Assembly: GCA_035299025.1 (NCBI GenBank)
Contig: DATGXK010000008.1
Coordinates: forward strand, 310,001-374,000
Direction of reading: 5' to 3'
Source of the DNA: Leadbetterella sp035299025
Lineage (GTDB): Bacteria > Bacteroidota > Bacteroidia > Cytophagales > Spirosomataceae
Length of the DNA: 64,000 nt
The notes beneath the pieces were generated by a model, which was given only the letters and a program-made list of their open reading frames with translations, was not told where the DNA came from and did not search any database. Below are positions 1 through 8,064 of the stretch, in pieces. The translations under genes and the position numbers were made by a program. How positions within the stretch are numbered: position 1 is the first letter of the stretch; every line of letters begins with the position of its first letter.

Positions 1-1
1 C

Positions 2-1231
2 ACGGGCTGGTTCAGAGTTATTCACCGTGCTAACGTAGTTATTGAAAGTTCTAACAAGACTACGGCATCATTCTCAGCTAATATCAAAAATCGAGTGGCT
101 GGAGAAGCCAAATTCCTAAGAGCCATGGCTTATTTTGAGCTTGGTACTTTGTGGGGTGGCGTGCCTTTGTATACAGAATATGTTAAGTCAGTAGAGGGAT
201 CTAAAGGTAGAGCAACTCAACAAGAGGTGTACAAGCAGGTAATTGACGACTTGAAAGCGGCCGAAAGTGCTTTACCTGACACTTATCCTGCTAGCGAAGC
301 CGGTAGAGCCACAAAAGCAGCTGCTCAGGTATTATTGGCTAGAACTTACCTTCAACAAGGAGACTACGCAAGTGCCAAAACTGAATTGGAAAAAGTTGTA
401 AATTCAGGTCGTTACAAAATCGTTGATAACTACTTAGATCTTACTAATGAAGAAGGCGAATTCAATGCCGAGTCAATTTTTGAATTTGTGTTCAGCCCAT
501 CAAACGGAGCTTTCAACTGGAGTGGCCCAGATGGCGACGGAAACAGTGCACAGGAAGAAACCATCAGAACACAAGAGTATTCGCCGATTGGCTGGAGAAA
601 CCTCATCCCTTCTAACAAAATTCTGGCTAACTACGAGAAAACCACCAAAGGCGATGCCAAAAACGACCCTCGTTTTGACATGTCATTCTGGAAAGCAGGA
701 GACAAGTTCAACAACGGCAAGGACGTAATGGATGACAATGCAGTGCAAGGGAACTCATCTACAGTAGATGGCAAAACGATGAAAATAAGCTGGAGAAAAT
801 ACTCTCTTCTTTACAAATCTAATGCTGGATTTGCAACCAGCGGTATAAACATGAGAGTGATGCGTTATGCAGACGTTCTGTTGATGCTCGCCGAGTGTGA
901 AAACGAACTTGGTAACTCAGCAAGAGCGATTTCACTAATGAACCAAGTCAGAGCGAGAGCATCAGTAGCTATGCCTGCTTATCCTACTGCTAACTATCCA
1001 TGTGACTCAAAAGCCAAGGTTTTTGAAGCCTTGCAACACGAACGTTATGTAGAGTTGGCCGCAGAACAAGTTCGTAATCTTGACCTTATCAGATGGAGAA
1101 AGAACAAGAAACTAACTGCTGAGCCAATCTCTTACTTTGCTGCTAACAAACATGAATTGTTGCCCCTTCCTCAAACAGAGATAGACAACAACCCTAAAAT
1201 TGAGCAAAAAGACCAAAACCCAGGATACTAA
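2..1231 (+). CDS. SusD/RagB family outer-membrane lipoprotein, 5' truncated
   Basis: C-terminal part of a SusD/RagB nutrient-binding protein, the surface glycan-binding partner of a SusC-type TonB-dependent transporter. The frame is open from the first bases of the window, so the lipoprotein signal and N-terminus lie outside; the GTG near position 95 is internal. Visible family marks are the early FLRAMAYFEL helix, TPR-like helices, and the typical C-terminus with LIRWRK followed by LLPLPQTEIDNNP and a final NPGY. The susC partner would be expected just upstream, outside the window. A strong terminator follows, so this is the last gene of its unit. The substrate cannot be read from the sequence. 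Confidence 0.93.
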   Translation, partial: TGWFRVIHRANVVIESSNKTTASFSANIKNRVAGEAKFLRAMAYFELGTLWGGVPLYTEYVKSVEGSKGRATQQEVYKQVIDDLKAAESALPDTYPASEAGRATKAAAQVLLARTYLQQGDYASAKTELEKVVNSGRYKIVDNYLDLTNEEGEFNAESIFEFVFSPSNGAFNWSGPDGDGNSAQEETIRTQEYSPIGWRNLIPSNKILANYEKTTKGDAKNDPRFDMSFWKAGDKFNNGKDVMDDNAVQGNSSTVDGKTMKISWRKYSLLYKSNAGFATSGINMRVMRYADVLLMLAECENELGNSARAISLMNQVRARASVAMPAYPTANYPCDSKAKVFEALQHERYVELAAEQVRNLDLIRWRKNKKLTAEPISYFAANKHELLPLPQTEIDNNPKIEQKDQNPGY

Positions 1232-1268
1232 CCCCTCTAATTTTAGATAGAATAAGATGATTGAACGG

Positions 1269-1303
1269 AATAGGGCGGCCTTATAGGCGGCCTTATTTTT
1301 TTT
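1269..1303 (+). terminator. Rho-independent terminator after susD
   Basis: A 13-bp stem with one mismatch (arms 1269-1281 and 1285-1297), three-base loop, GC-rich core and a run of T to 1303. It closes the susD transcript. Confidence 0.85.
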
Positions 1304-1404
1304 CACAAAATGCTATCATGAAAGTACCCAAACAATCATTTTGCGATTTCCAAAACCTCCTACAAATCAAATAATCCATGCAATAGCCTATTTATTTTCA
1401 AAAA

Positions 1405-1438
1405 TTGTTTCAAAGTAAAACTCTAAAGCCTATTTTTG
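1405..1438 (+). promoter_or_regulatory. Bacteroidota promoter for the two-component genes
   Basis: TTG at 1405-1407 and a consensus -7 box TATTTTTG at 1431-1438, spaced 23 bases. Transcription would begin near 1444, supporting the ATG at 1498 over any earlier in-frame start. Confidence 0.5.
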
Positions 1439-1497
1439 ACCGTTTACAAAAAACCTCTCGTTTCGGACATCAAACCAGAATAAAAAAATATTCTTTC

Positions 1498-2193
1498 ATG
1501 AAAAAAATACTGTTGGTAGAAGACGAAGCCCATGTTGTTTCTTTCATAAAAAAAGGACTCTCAGAAGAGGGCTTTGAGGTCACGGTGGCCTTTGATGGCA
1601 AAACTGGCCTAAACCTCGCTCTTGAAAACAGTTTTGATCTCATTGTGCTCGACATCATGCTACCCGAAATAAACGGATATGAGGTTTGTAAAGAAATCCG
1701 ACGGAAAGACTTATCGGTTCCTATCATCTTTCTATCTGCATTGGGCACCTCAGAAAACATCGTGATGGGCCTTGAATATAATGCCGACGACTACCTGGTA
1801 AAGCCATTCAAATTCATCGAATTGTTGGCTCGCATCCGTAATCTGTTAAGACGAACCGAGAACACCTCCATGCCCAAACCCGACACTCAAGAGGAATTTA
1901 TCTATAAAATAGACGACTTGGTGGTAAACGACTATACAAAAACGGTAGTTAGAAACAACCAGGAAGTTTCGCTCACTACCACAGAATATCGCCTGCTGCT
2001 TTTCTTTATTAAAAACAAAGAACGCGTTCTCTCCCGCCTAGATATCCTAGAAGAAGTGTGGGGCGTAAACTACGACCTCGGTACCAATGTGGTGGATGTG
2101 TACGTCAATTACCTCAGAAAAAAAATAGATGCCCAAAGCGACAATAAGCTTATACAGACCATGATAGGAATGGGCTATGTGATGAAACTGTAG
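1498..2193 (+). CDS. OmpR/PhoB-family response regulator
   Basis: 231-residue DNA-binding response regulator. The receiver domain (about 1-120) begins KKILLVEDE with the paired acidic residues, has the phospho-acceptor Asp in LIVLDIMLPE, and the conserved Lys in DDYLVKPF. The C-terminal winged helix (about 135-231) has LTTTEYRLL, the VLSR segment and the VDVYVNYLRKKI recognition helix region. I chose the ATG at 1498 because residues upstream do not belong to the fold and the promoter -33 element lies within the longer frame. It precedes a histidine kinase on the same strand (gap 143 bases), so the pair forms one system; the signal sensed is unknown. Confidence 0.95.
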   Translation: MKKILLVEDEAHVVSFIKKGLSEEGFEVTVAFDGKTGLNLALENSFDLIVLDIMLPEINGYEVCKEIRRKDLSVPIIFLSALGTSENIVMGLEYNADDYLVKPFKFIELLARIRNLLRRTENTSMPKPDTQEEFIYKIDDLVVNDYTKTVVRNNQEVSLTTTEYRLLLFFIKNKERVLSRLDILEEVWGVNYDLGTNVVDVYVNYLRKKIDAQSDNKLIQTMIGMGYVMKL

Positions 2194-2336
2194 TGCAAAT
2201 TCTCATCATATTCTAATCCAAATTTTACAACAAGCCCTGATTTTTGTAGTTTCTTTGATATACCAAAGATAGTTCTAAACAAAACCTAGCTCCTCTCAAA
2301 CTCAGGCTAAATCTGGTTTTGAGATAACAAGTATTC

Positions 2337-3698
2337 ATGAAAATTCAAGTAAAATCTAATCTCCTGCTCCTTACATCCTTTTTCTTGATCATTCTGGTGT
2401 TCGGGGGATTCGTTTATTTTTTTGAAAACACTTACTCTAAAGACGATTTTTATAAACTCCTCGAAGCCCACATCGATACCGTCATAAAAGGAAAAATCAA
2501 GTCTAATCACGACCAAAAAGAAGGATTGATACATGGTATCGAGGCCGAATTTCCCAACGAGAAAAACTACCTTTTTTTCTACAACGGCAACGAAGACTTC
2601 AAAAAAGAAACACAATCAACCCACTTACCTTTAGGGTTTTATCTTAACATTGTAGCCAACAAACAGGCCGATCATTTCAACAAAAAAGTGTATTCAAAAG
2701 GCAAAATGATTTCGCTCAACGACAAAAATTATATTGTGGTGAGTTCTGCCGAAAATTATCTGCTTCTTCATCAAAAAAAATATCTAACCAAAACCCTTTG
2801 GGTGTCTTTGATCGTGGCTTCTCTACTGGCCGTCATTATTTCTTATTTTTTGATGCGGTTTGTGTTTAGGCCCATCACTCAAATTACCGAAAAAGTGAAA
2901 CAGATCAATCTCGAAAACCTCCACCTGCGTCTTCAAGAAAAAGGAGACAAAGACGAGCTGGACGAACTGGCGAATACATTCAACAACATGCTGAACCGCA
3001 TGGAAACGTCATTTAACACCCAAAATAATTTTATCAGCAACGCCTCTCATGAACTCAGAACTCCACTTACGGCCATCATTGGGGAAGCCGATGTGACACT
3101 CAATAAAACAAGAACTGTAGAAGAATACATAGAAACGCTGAAGGTTATTTTGGAGGAAGCAGAAAACCTCGACAACAAAACGCAGGCACTTCTATTTTTA
3201 GCACAAACGGGCTTTAATGGCAAAACCGTGAAGTTTGATAAAGTAAGAATGGACCAACTACTGTGGGATGTAAAAGCTACCACAGAGAAAATAAACCCGA
3301 AAAGCAGGATAGTGATAGACATGAGTTTATTGCCCGAAAACCCCATGAAACTTAAAGTAAATGGCAACAATCAGCTTTTACATTTGGCCGTAAGCAATAT
3401 TATAATCAATGCCTGTAAATACTCTAAATGCGACCCTGTGAATGTATCGCTCGGCTCTACGGACTCGCATATACTTTTGGTGGTAAAAGACACCGGAATC
3501 GGTATTCCCGAAAACGAGATGGCCTACATTTACGACCCTTTCTTTCGGGCGTCTAATACACAAAATTTTGAGGGCTACGGCATTGGTCTTCCTCTCACAC
3601 GCAATATAATTCGTATGCACGGTGGCGAGCTCCTCGTGAGTTCAATCCAAAATGTGGGCACCACCGTCCAAATCAAACTTCCTATTGGCCAATTCTAA
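2337..3698 (+). CDS. Sensor histidine kinase with HAMP domain
   Basis: 453-residue inner-membrane sensor kinase paired with the preceding regulator. Membrane segments at about 9-28 and 153-173 bracket a periplasmic sensor of roughly 120 residues with no family I recognise. A HAMP linker follows (about 174-226). The dimerisation/phospho-acceptor domain has His238 in SNASHELRTPL. The ATPase domain shows the N box (NIIINACKYSK), G1 (DTGIGIP), F box (YDPFFRA) and G2 (GYGIGLPL). All catalytic motifs are intact. The sensor ligand cannot be predicted. Confidence 0.94.
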   Translation: MKIQVKSNLLLLTSFFLIILVFGGFVYFFENTYSKDDFYKLLEAHIDTVIKGKIKSNHDQKEGLIHGIEAEFPNEKNYLFFYNGNEDFKKETQSTHLPLGFYLNIVANKQADHFNKKVYSKGKMISLNDKNYIVVSSAENYLLLHQKKYLTKTLWVSLIVASLLAVIISYFLMRFVFRPITQITEKVKQINLENLHLRLQEKGDKDELDELANTFNNMLNRMETSFNTQNNFISNASHELRTPLTAIIGEADVTLNKTRTVEEYIETLKVILEEAENLDNKTQALLFLAQTGFNGKTVKFDKVRMDQLLWDVKATTEKINPKSRIVIDMSLLPENPMKLKVNGNNQLLHLAVSNIIINACKYSKCDPVNVSLGSTDSHILLVVKDTGIGIPENEMAYIYDPFFRASNTQNFEGYGIGLPLTRNIIRMHGGELLVSSIQNVGTTVQIKLPIGQF

Positions 3699-3906
3699 CA
3701 TCGTTTCCTTTTTGTATTAAATTCTTCAAATTTAGCGTTTCCAGTTCATTGAGTTCTTCTCCAAAAGTCCGTTTTTTTGTAAAATATTTCTCGCAAAGTC
3801 GTTCCAATAACCCAGTGACTTCAGAATTTTAATACCAGTCTAATCTCCTTCAAATATTTTAATGGTATATTAATTTGCCTCTTAAATCAGTCTAATAAGT
3901 CAATAT

Positions 3907-3914
3907 TAGGTTTG
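3907..3914 (+). promoter_or_regulatory. -7 promoter box (TAGGTTTG)
   Basis: Consensus TAnnTTTG 28 bases before the ATG at 3942; no TTTG at the usual distance upstream. It supports the ATG at 3942 as start, since an earlier TTG start would overlap the box. Confidence 0.4.
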
Positions 3915-3941
3915 TACAATCAAATAAAACATTGTACAGAC

Positions 3942-4445
3942 ATGAACAAAAACATTCTTATAACTACAGATTTTTCTATCTCATCTTTGAATTTTTTGAA
4001 ATATGTGTTGGAGAATAAACTTGGCAACGAAAAACACAATATCGTGCTGGTACATGGTTATTCTACCAATGACTCCATCACTGATTTATTGTTTTTCTCC
4101 AAATCGAAAGTCATAGAGACACTCAACAATGAAGCTTTTGAAGAAGGCCTTAGTGTTTTGAAAAACAAATACAACTCCAAGATTCACATCATCAGAAAAG
4201 ATATTTTCACGGGTTACAACCAAGGTGCGTTCGATAGCTTCATGAGAAGCAATAAGATAGATTTCGCATTTATCAACTCCAACGAGAATGCCGACTATCC
4301 TAATCGCAACAGCTTCGACATCAAGCCTTTAATCAAAAAGAGCGACATAGACCATGAAGAAATATCTCTCTACACAGAAACCTTTGTGCCAGAGCGAGGA
4401 GAACTGGCAGAACTCTTCCAAAATAGTTTTGCGAGCAACAACTGA
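3942..4445 (+). CDS. Universal stress protein-like small protein
   Basis: 167-residue soluble protein. The opening NKNILITTDFSISSLNFLKYVLE matches the first strand and helix of the UspA alpha/beta fold (strand, Thr-Asp-Phe-Ser, helix), followed by a strand IVLVHGYS. The usual C-terminal ATP-binding glycine motif (GxxGxxG..S) is missing, so it is probably a divergent, non-nucleotide-binding member. Start chosen at the first ATG, just after a -7 box. No functional partner is evident; the next gene is 72 bases away on the same strand. Confidence 0.55.
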   Translation: MNKNILITTDFSISSLNFLKYVLENKLGNEKHNIVLVHGYSTNDSITDLLFFSKSKVIETLNNEAFEEGLSVLKNKYNSKIHIIRKDIFTGYNQGAFDSFMRSNKIDFAFINSNENADYPNRNSFDIKPLIKKSDIDHEEISLYTETFVPERGELAELFQNSFASNN

Positions 4446-4517
4446 GGTCAACCTCTAATTCAAATTTTGAAGTTTGAAAGCTAATTTCTCTTAATCACTG
4501 ACGAAAAGAAAACATTT

Positions 4518-4973
4518 ATGAAAAAAGCACTTATAACCATCGTCGTGACGAGCCTAACTTTTTTTGGCTTCACTGCCCTCTTGAAAACCGCTGTTAACCC
4601 AGAAAAAACCATAGTTGGGCAATGGAAAGAAATGGATTGGGAGTACGAAAAAACCGATAAGTTTTTGGGAAATTCAGAAATAGTCAAAACCATATCTGAG
4701 ATAGAAAAAATGGAAATAGCCAAGGACTTGGTGATACACCAAGCAGAGACTTGGACTTTCCTGCCCAACGGTAACCTGAAACTCACCAATAACCGCAAAA
4801 CCCGAGGAGTAAAATGGGTGCTAAAAGGCCGGGGGCATATTTTGCAACTCAAATACGACAAAGGCACTACCGAAAACTACTTGTTGACCTACCTCGACGA
4901 GCACAAAATGGTACTCAACCTCGAGTTAGACAATCAAGCCCGCGGAATCGCAAAATTGGTTTTCAGTAAATAA
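4518..4973 (+). CDS. Exported hypothetical protein, lipocalin-like
   Basis: 151 residues with an N-terminal hydrophobic signal (about 3-22) and no lipobox cysteine. The remaining ~125 residues are strand-rich, with IVGQWKEMDW at the start and alternating polar/hydrophobic segments, resembling the small lipocalin-like proteins common in Bacteroidota (first strand G-x-W). The function is unknown. It lies 30 bases before the YoaK-family gene and may be cotranscribed with it. Confidence 0.55.
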   Translation: MKKALITIVVTSLTFFGFTALLKTAVNPEKTIVGQWKEMDWEYEKTDKFLGNSEIVKTISEIEKMEIAKDLVIHQAETWTFLPNGNLKLTNNRKTRGVKWVLKGRGHILQLKYDKGTTENYLLTYLDEHKMVLNLELDNQARGIAKLVFSK

Positions 4974-5003
4974 AAAAACGCGTTACGCAAACATTAAAAA
5001 ACC

Positions 5004-5810
5004 ATGCTGAGGAAATATAGCAACAGTAGAACAATAGCAGACAATATAAAATTGGGTTCTTTGACTGCATTCTCGGGAGGAATGGTCAACATAGCCTCTT
5101 TACTCATATTTTTTTCGTTTTCGTCAAACATCACTGGTCATTACGCCATCTTAGCCGCCGAGATAGTTAAAGGGAACACCTACCAAATAACCGTGGTCTT
5201 TGGATGGATTTTAATGTTCTTTTTGGGAAGCTTTGTTTCTAACCAATTGGTCATCAATTTCAACAAAAAAAGTACTTATTTGGCCCACAGTTTACCTATT
5301 CTGATGGAAATCATTTGCCTAGCAATAGTGGGTTACTATGGCCAGTTTTTCTATCGCGAAACCCTCTTCGAAACCGAAATTTTATTGATGGTGATGCTCT
5401 TTGCTATGGGTTTACAAAACGGACTCACAGCAAGCATTTCCAACTTTACCGTGAAAACCACACATTTAACAGGTCTCACCACCGACCTCGCCATATTGGT
5501 ATCTATGTTTACAAAAAAAGAATTCAGAAACAATGAGGAACTCGTAAATCGTTGTAAACTCTTACTAAGTATAATGGTCGCCTATGTGACTGGTGCCATT
5601 GTGTCGGGCTATATATACCAGGCTCTTGAGTTTAAGGTATTTTATGTGGTGTGTTCATTTCTGTTGGTGGTATTGGGTTATGATTTTTACAAAATAAAAG
5701 TCGGAAAATTGCTAGCCTCAAGAAGAGCAAAATCCAAGAATCTCGTTTACAGCTACAATGAACTCGTAGATCAAGCAGAAAGCCGAAAAATAGAAGAAGG
5801 AGTTATTTAG
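5004..5810 (+). CDS. YoaK/DUF1275 family membrane protein
   Basis: 268 residues, predicted six transmembrane helices. The N-terminus (GSLTAFSGGMVNIASL) and the central MGLQNGLTASISNFTVKTTHLTGLTTDL segment are hallmarks of DUF1275 (YoaK) proteins, whose function is not established. The C-terminal ~40 residues are charged and cytoplasmic, a little longer than usual. A strong terminator follows directly. Confidence 0.85.
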   Translation: MLRKYSNSRTIADNIKLGSLTAFSGGMVNIASLLIFFSFSSNITGHYAILAAEIVKGNTYQITVVFGWILMFFLGSFVSNQLVINFNKKSTYLAHSLPILMEIICLAIVGYYGQFFYRETLFETEILLMVMLFAMGLQNGLTASISNFTVKTTHLTGLTTDLAILVSMFTKKEFRNNEELVNRCKLLLSIMVAYVTGAIVSGYIYQALEFKVFYVVCSFLLVVLGYDFYKIKVGKLLASRRAKSKNLVYSYNELVDQAESRKIEEGVI

Positions 5811-5831
5811 TATATTGGTAATATCGTGCAT

Positions 5832-5853
5832 AAGCCCCAGTTTGGGGCTTTTT
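5832..5853 (+). terminator. Rho-independent terminator
   Basis: Perfect 8-bp GC-rich stem (5832-5839 with 5843-5850), three-base loop and T-run, 22 bases after the DUF1275 gene. Confidence 0.85.
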
Positions 5854-5987
5854 GCATTTTATTCACATCCTAACTAATCCAAAAAACTTCCATTCTTTGA
5901 GGTTTAAAATCTAGAAAAATAGAATATTGCAAAGTCTAATGTGAAAGCAGGGAAAATTAAAGAGAGATTAAAAAAAAATATTTATTT

Positions 5988-6020
5988 TTTGTTTTAAATC
6001 AATAAAAAATATTAATTTTC
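5988..6020 (+). promoter_or_regulatory. Near-consensus promoter for the DoxX-like gene
   Basis: TTTG at 5988-5991, 21-base spacer and TAATTTTC at 6013-6020 (last base differs from TAnnTTTG). Predicted start near 6026, giving a ~35-base leader. Confidence 0.45.
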
Positions 6021-6060
6021 GGAGAATTTCTATTTAACCCTAACCTAAACCTATGATATT

Positions 6061-6435
6061 ATGGAGCAAATTATCGGTCCATTGACCAAACTCGGTCGTT
6101 TCCTTTTGGCTGTTCCTATGGCCATTTTTGGTATTTTACACTTTATGGCCGCTGATGCTATGGCTGGCATGGTACCTCTTCCGGGTGGAGCTATCTGGGT
6201 GTATGTTACTGGCGTGGCTCTTATCGCAGCAGCAGTTTCTATCATCATCCAGAAAAAAGCTCGAATGGCGGCTACTCTATTGGCCATTTTACTTTTGATT
6301 TTCGTTTTTGCCATTCATTTACCAGGAGCCATGAAGGGTGGTGATGCTGGCCAAATGTCGATGATGAGTTTATTAAAAGATTTAGCCATTGCAGGTGGAG
6401 CACTCATTTATGCAAGCACCCAGCCTATCGAATAA
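6061..6435 (+). CDS. DoxX-like small membrane protein
   Basis: 124 residues with four predicted transmembrane helices. The opening LGRFLLAVPMAIFGILHFMAADAMAG and the later LLIFVFAIHLPG match the DoxX/DoxD superfamily. The physiological role in Bacteroidota is unclear. It is a single-gene unit, bounded by its own promoter and a perfect terminator hairpin. Confidence 0.75.
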   Translation: MEQIIGPLTKLGRFLLAVPMAIFGILHFMAADAMAGMVPLPGGAIWVYVTGVALIAAAVSIIIQKKARMAATLLAILLLIFVFAIHLPGAMKGGDAGQMSMMSLLKDLAIAGGALIYASTQPIE

Positions 6436-6443
6436 GACCTTGT

Positions 6444-6470
6444 AATGTTCCACTGCGGTGGAACATTTTT
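6444..6470 (+). terminator. Rho-independent terminator after the DoxX-like gene
   Basis: Perfect 10-bp stem (6444-6453 with 6458-6467), four-base loop and T-run. Confidence 0.85.
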
Positions 6471-6503
6471 GTTTGTTTTTTACCCCTAAACCTATATAAA
6501 CAC

Positions 6504-6539
6504 AATACGCCTCGAGATTTTTGAGGTGTATTTTTTTTG
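6504..6539 (+). terminator. Second tandem terminator hairpin
   Basis: Ten-base-pair stem with one G-T pair (6504-6513 with 6523-6532) followed by eight T. It lies 34 bases past the previous terminator and has no gene of its own between the two. Confidence 0.7.
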
Positions 6540-6581
6540 TTAAAATCTAAGTCAAATAACGCTATCAGGATACGAAATCGC

Positions 6582-6589
6582 TATATTTG
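6582..6589 (+). promoter_or_regulatory. -7 promoter box (TATATTTG)
   Basis: Consensus TAnnTTTG 28 bases before the ATG at 6618; no clear -33 element. It argues for the 6618 start. Confidence 0.45.
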
Positions 6590-6617
6590 GTACAAAAAAT
6601 TCAACCCTTCAAAATAT

Positions 6618-7985
6618 ATGAAAGCTTCAAGAAGAAAATTCATTAAAAATATAGGCGGTTTGGCCGTGCTCTCAGGTGTAAGTACGGTAGCAAAACCCTT
6701 CAGCATAATCAAAAGTCTTTCAGTTAGCCCCAATGACAAAATAAGATTGGCTACCATTGGCATGGGAATTCAGGGGCATTATGACACAAAAGCAGCCTTG
6801 AAAACCGCCGGAGTGGAACTTGTTGCTGCGGCCGATTTGTACACAGGTAGGCTAGAAAGAGTAAAACAAACCTTTGGCAACGACATGTTTGTCACCCGCG
6901 ATTACCGAGAAATTCTTCGTAGAAAAGACATTGATGCTGTAATTATTGCCACTCCAGACCATTGGCATGACAAAATCACGATAGACGCCCTCAATGCAGG
7001 CAAAAATGTGTACTGCGAAAAACCCATGGTACAGGCCATCAACGAAGGTAAACCAGTAATAGACGCTTGGAAAAAATCTGGCAAAACCATGCAAGTAGGG
7101 AGCCAGAGAATAAGTGGAAGTGTTTTTCAAGAAGCCAAAAGAATTATTGCAGCAGGAGACATCGGAGCTATAAACTATGTGGAATCTAACTCAGACCGCT
7201 TCAGTGCCATCGGAGCTTGGAATTATTCCATACCCACAGATGCATCTCCGACCACCGTAGATTGGGATACTTTCTTAAAAGACACCACTAAAATGCCCTT
7301 TGATGCCAACCGCTTTTTCCGTTGGAGAAATTATAAAAACTACGGCACTGGTGTGGCTGGTGACTTATTTGTACATTTAATAACAGGCGTACATTATGTG
7401 GTAGACTCCAAAGGACCAAACCGAATATTTGCTTCAGGCGGGCTAAGATATTGGAAAGAAGGACGTGACGTGCCAGATGTGATGGTGGCTATTTTGGATT
7501 ACCCGAAAGCAGCTACACATGAGGAATTTCAGATGGTATTGAGAGTGAACTTTGCCAATGCGGGAACCATTAACAACAACACCAGAATAATAGGGACCGA
7601 AGGTCAAATAGATTTCTCAGGTAACGGACTGACATTGAGCAAGAAAAAACTCCCAAAAGCACCCGGATTCGGAAATTACGACAGTTACTTTACCTTCTCA
7701 GATGCCCAACAAAAAGAATTCGAGAAAGAATACAACGCCAAATTCACGGAAGCAGACCGTAAGGCAGAACCAGTAAAAGAGGTAAAATTCACTCCTGAAC
7801 CAGGTACAGACGAGCATGCCAACCATTTTGGCAATTTCTTCGAAAATATCAGAAAAGGAAGTCAAGCTACCATTGAAGACCCTATTTTTGGATTCAGAGC
7901 AGCCGCTCCAGTTTTGGCTTGTAATGAAAGCTATTTTCAGAAAAAAGCTATTAATTGGGATCCAGTGAATATGCGAAAACTGTAA
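6618..7985 (+). CDS. Gfo/Idh/MocA family oxidoreductase, Tat-exported
   Basis: 455 residues. An N-terminal twin-arginine-like leader (SRRKFIKNIGG, then a hydrophobic stretch) suggests export folded with bound NAD(P). The Rossmann domain starts IRLATIGMGIQGHYD; TPDHWH and the CEKP catalytic motif follow, then the alpha/beta substrate domain with RWRNYKNYGTGVAGDL. I start at the ATG 6618 because the leader begins there and the -7 box lies upstream. A close paralogue is at 58565-59956 in this window. Family members oxidise or dehydrate sugars and inositols; the substrate is not readable. A GH109-type relative follows on the same strand. Confidence 0.92.
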   Translation: MKASRRKFIKNIGGLAVLSGVSTVAKPFSIIKSLSVSPNDKIRLATIGMGIQGHYDTKAALKTAGVELVAAADLYTGRLERVKQTFGNDMFVTRDYREILRRKDIDAVIIATPDHWHDKITIDALNAGKNVYCEKPMVQAINEGKPVIDAWKKSGKTMQVGSQRISGSVFQEAKRIIAAGDIGAINYVESNSDRFSAIGAWNYSIPTDASPTTVDWDTFLKDTTKMPFDANRFFRWRNYKNYGTGVAGDLFVHLITGVHYVVDSKGPNRIFASGGLRYWKEGRDVPDVMVAILDYPKAATHEEFQMVLRVNFANAGTINNNTRIIGTEGQIDFSGNGLTLSKKKLPKAPGFGNYDSYFTFSDAQQKEFEKEYNAKFTEADRKAEPVKEVKFTPEPGTDEHANHFGNFFENIRKGSQATIEDPIFGFRAAAPVLACNESYFQKKAINWDPVNMRKL

Positions 7986-8001
7986 GGATTTATTAATCTT
8001 G

Positions 8002-8035
8002 AAACTCTGAATTCTAAGTTAAGAATTCAGAGTTT
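8002..8035 (+). other. Intercistronic hairpin
   Basis: Perfect 14-bp inverted repeat (8002-8015 with 8022-8035), six-base loop, no T-run on the plus strand. It sits between two Gfo/Idh/MocA genes and is more likely an mRNA-stability or partial-termination element than a full terminator. Confidence 0.6.
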
Positions 8036-8064
8036 ATAAAATATTCAACCGACCCAAACAAAAA

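Noticed and set aside
1405..1497. N-terminal extension of the response regulator
   Set aside because: The added residues do not fit the receiver fold, and the region contains the promoter boxes.
3699..3906. Regulatory element in the gap after the histidine kinase gene
   Set aside because: Only a short direct repeat CAGTCTAAT (twice) and a -7 box; not enough to call a regulator site or terminator.
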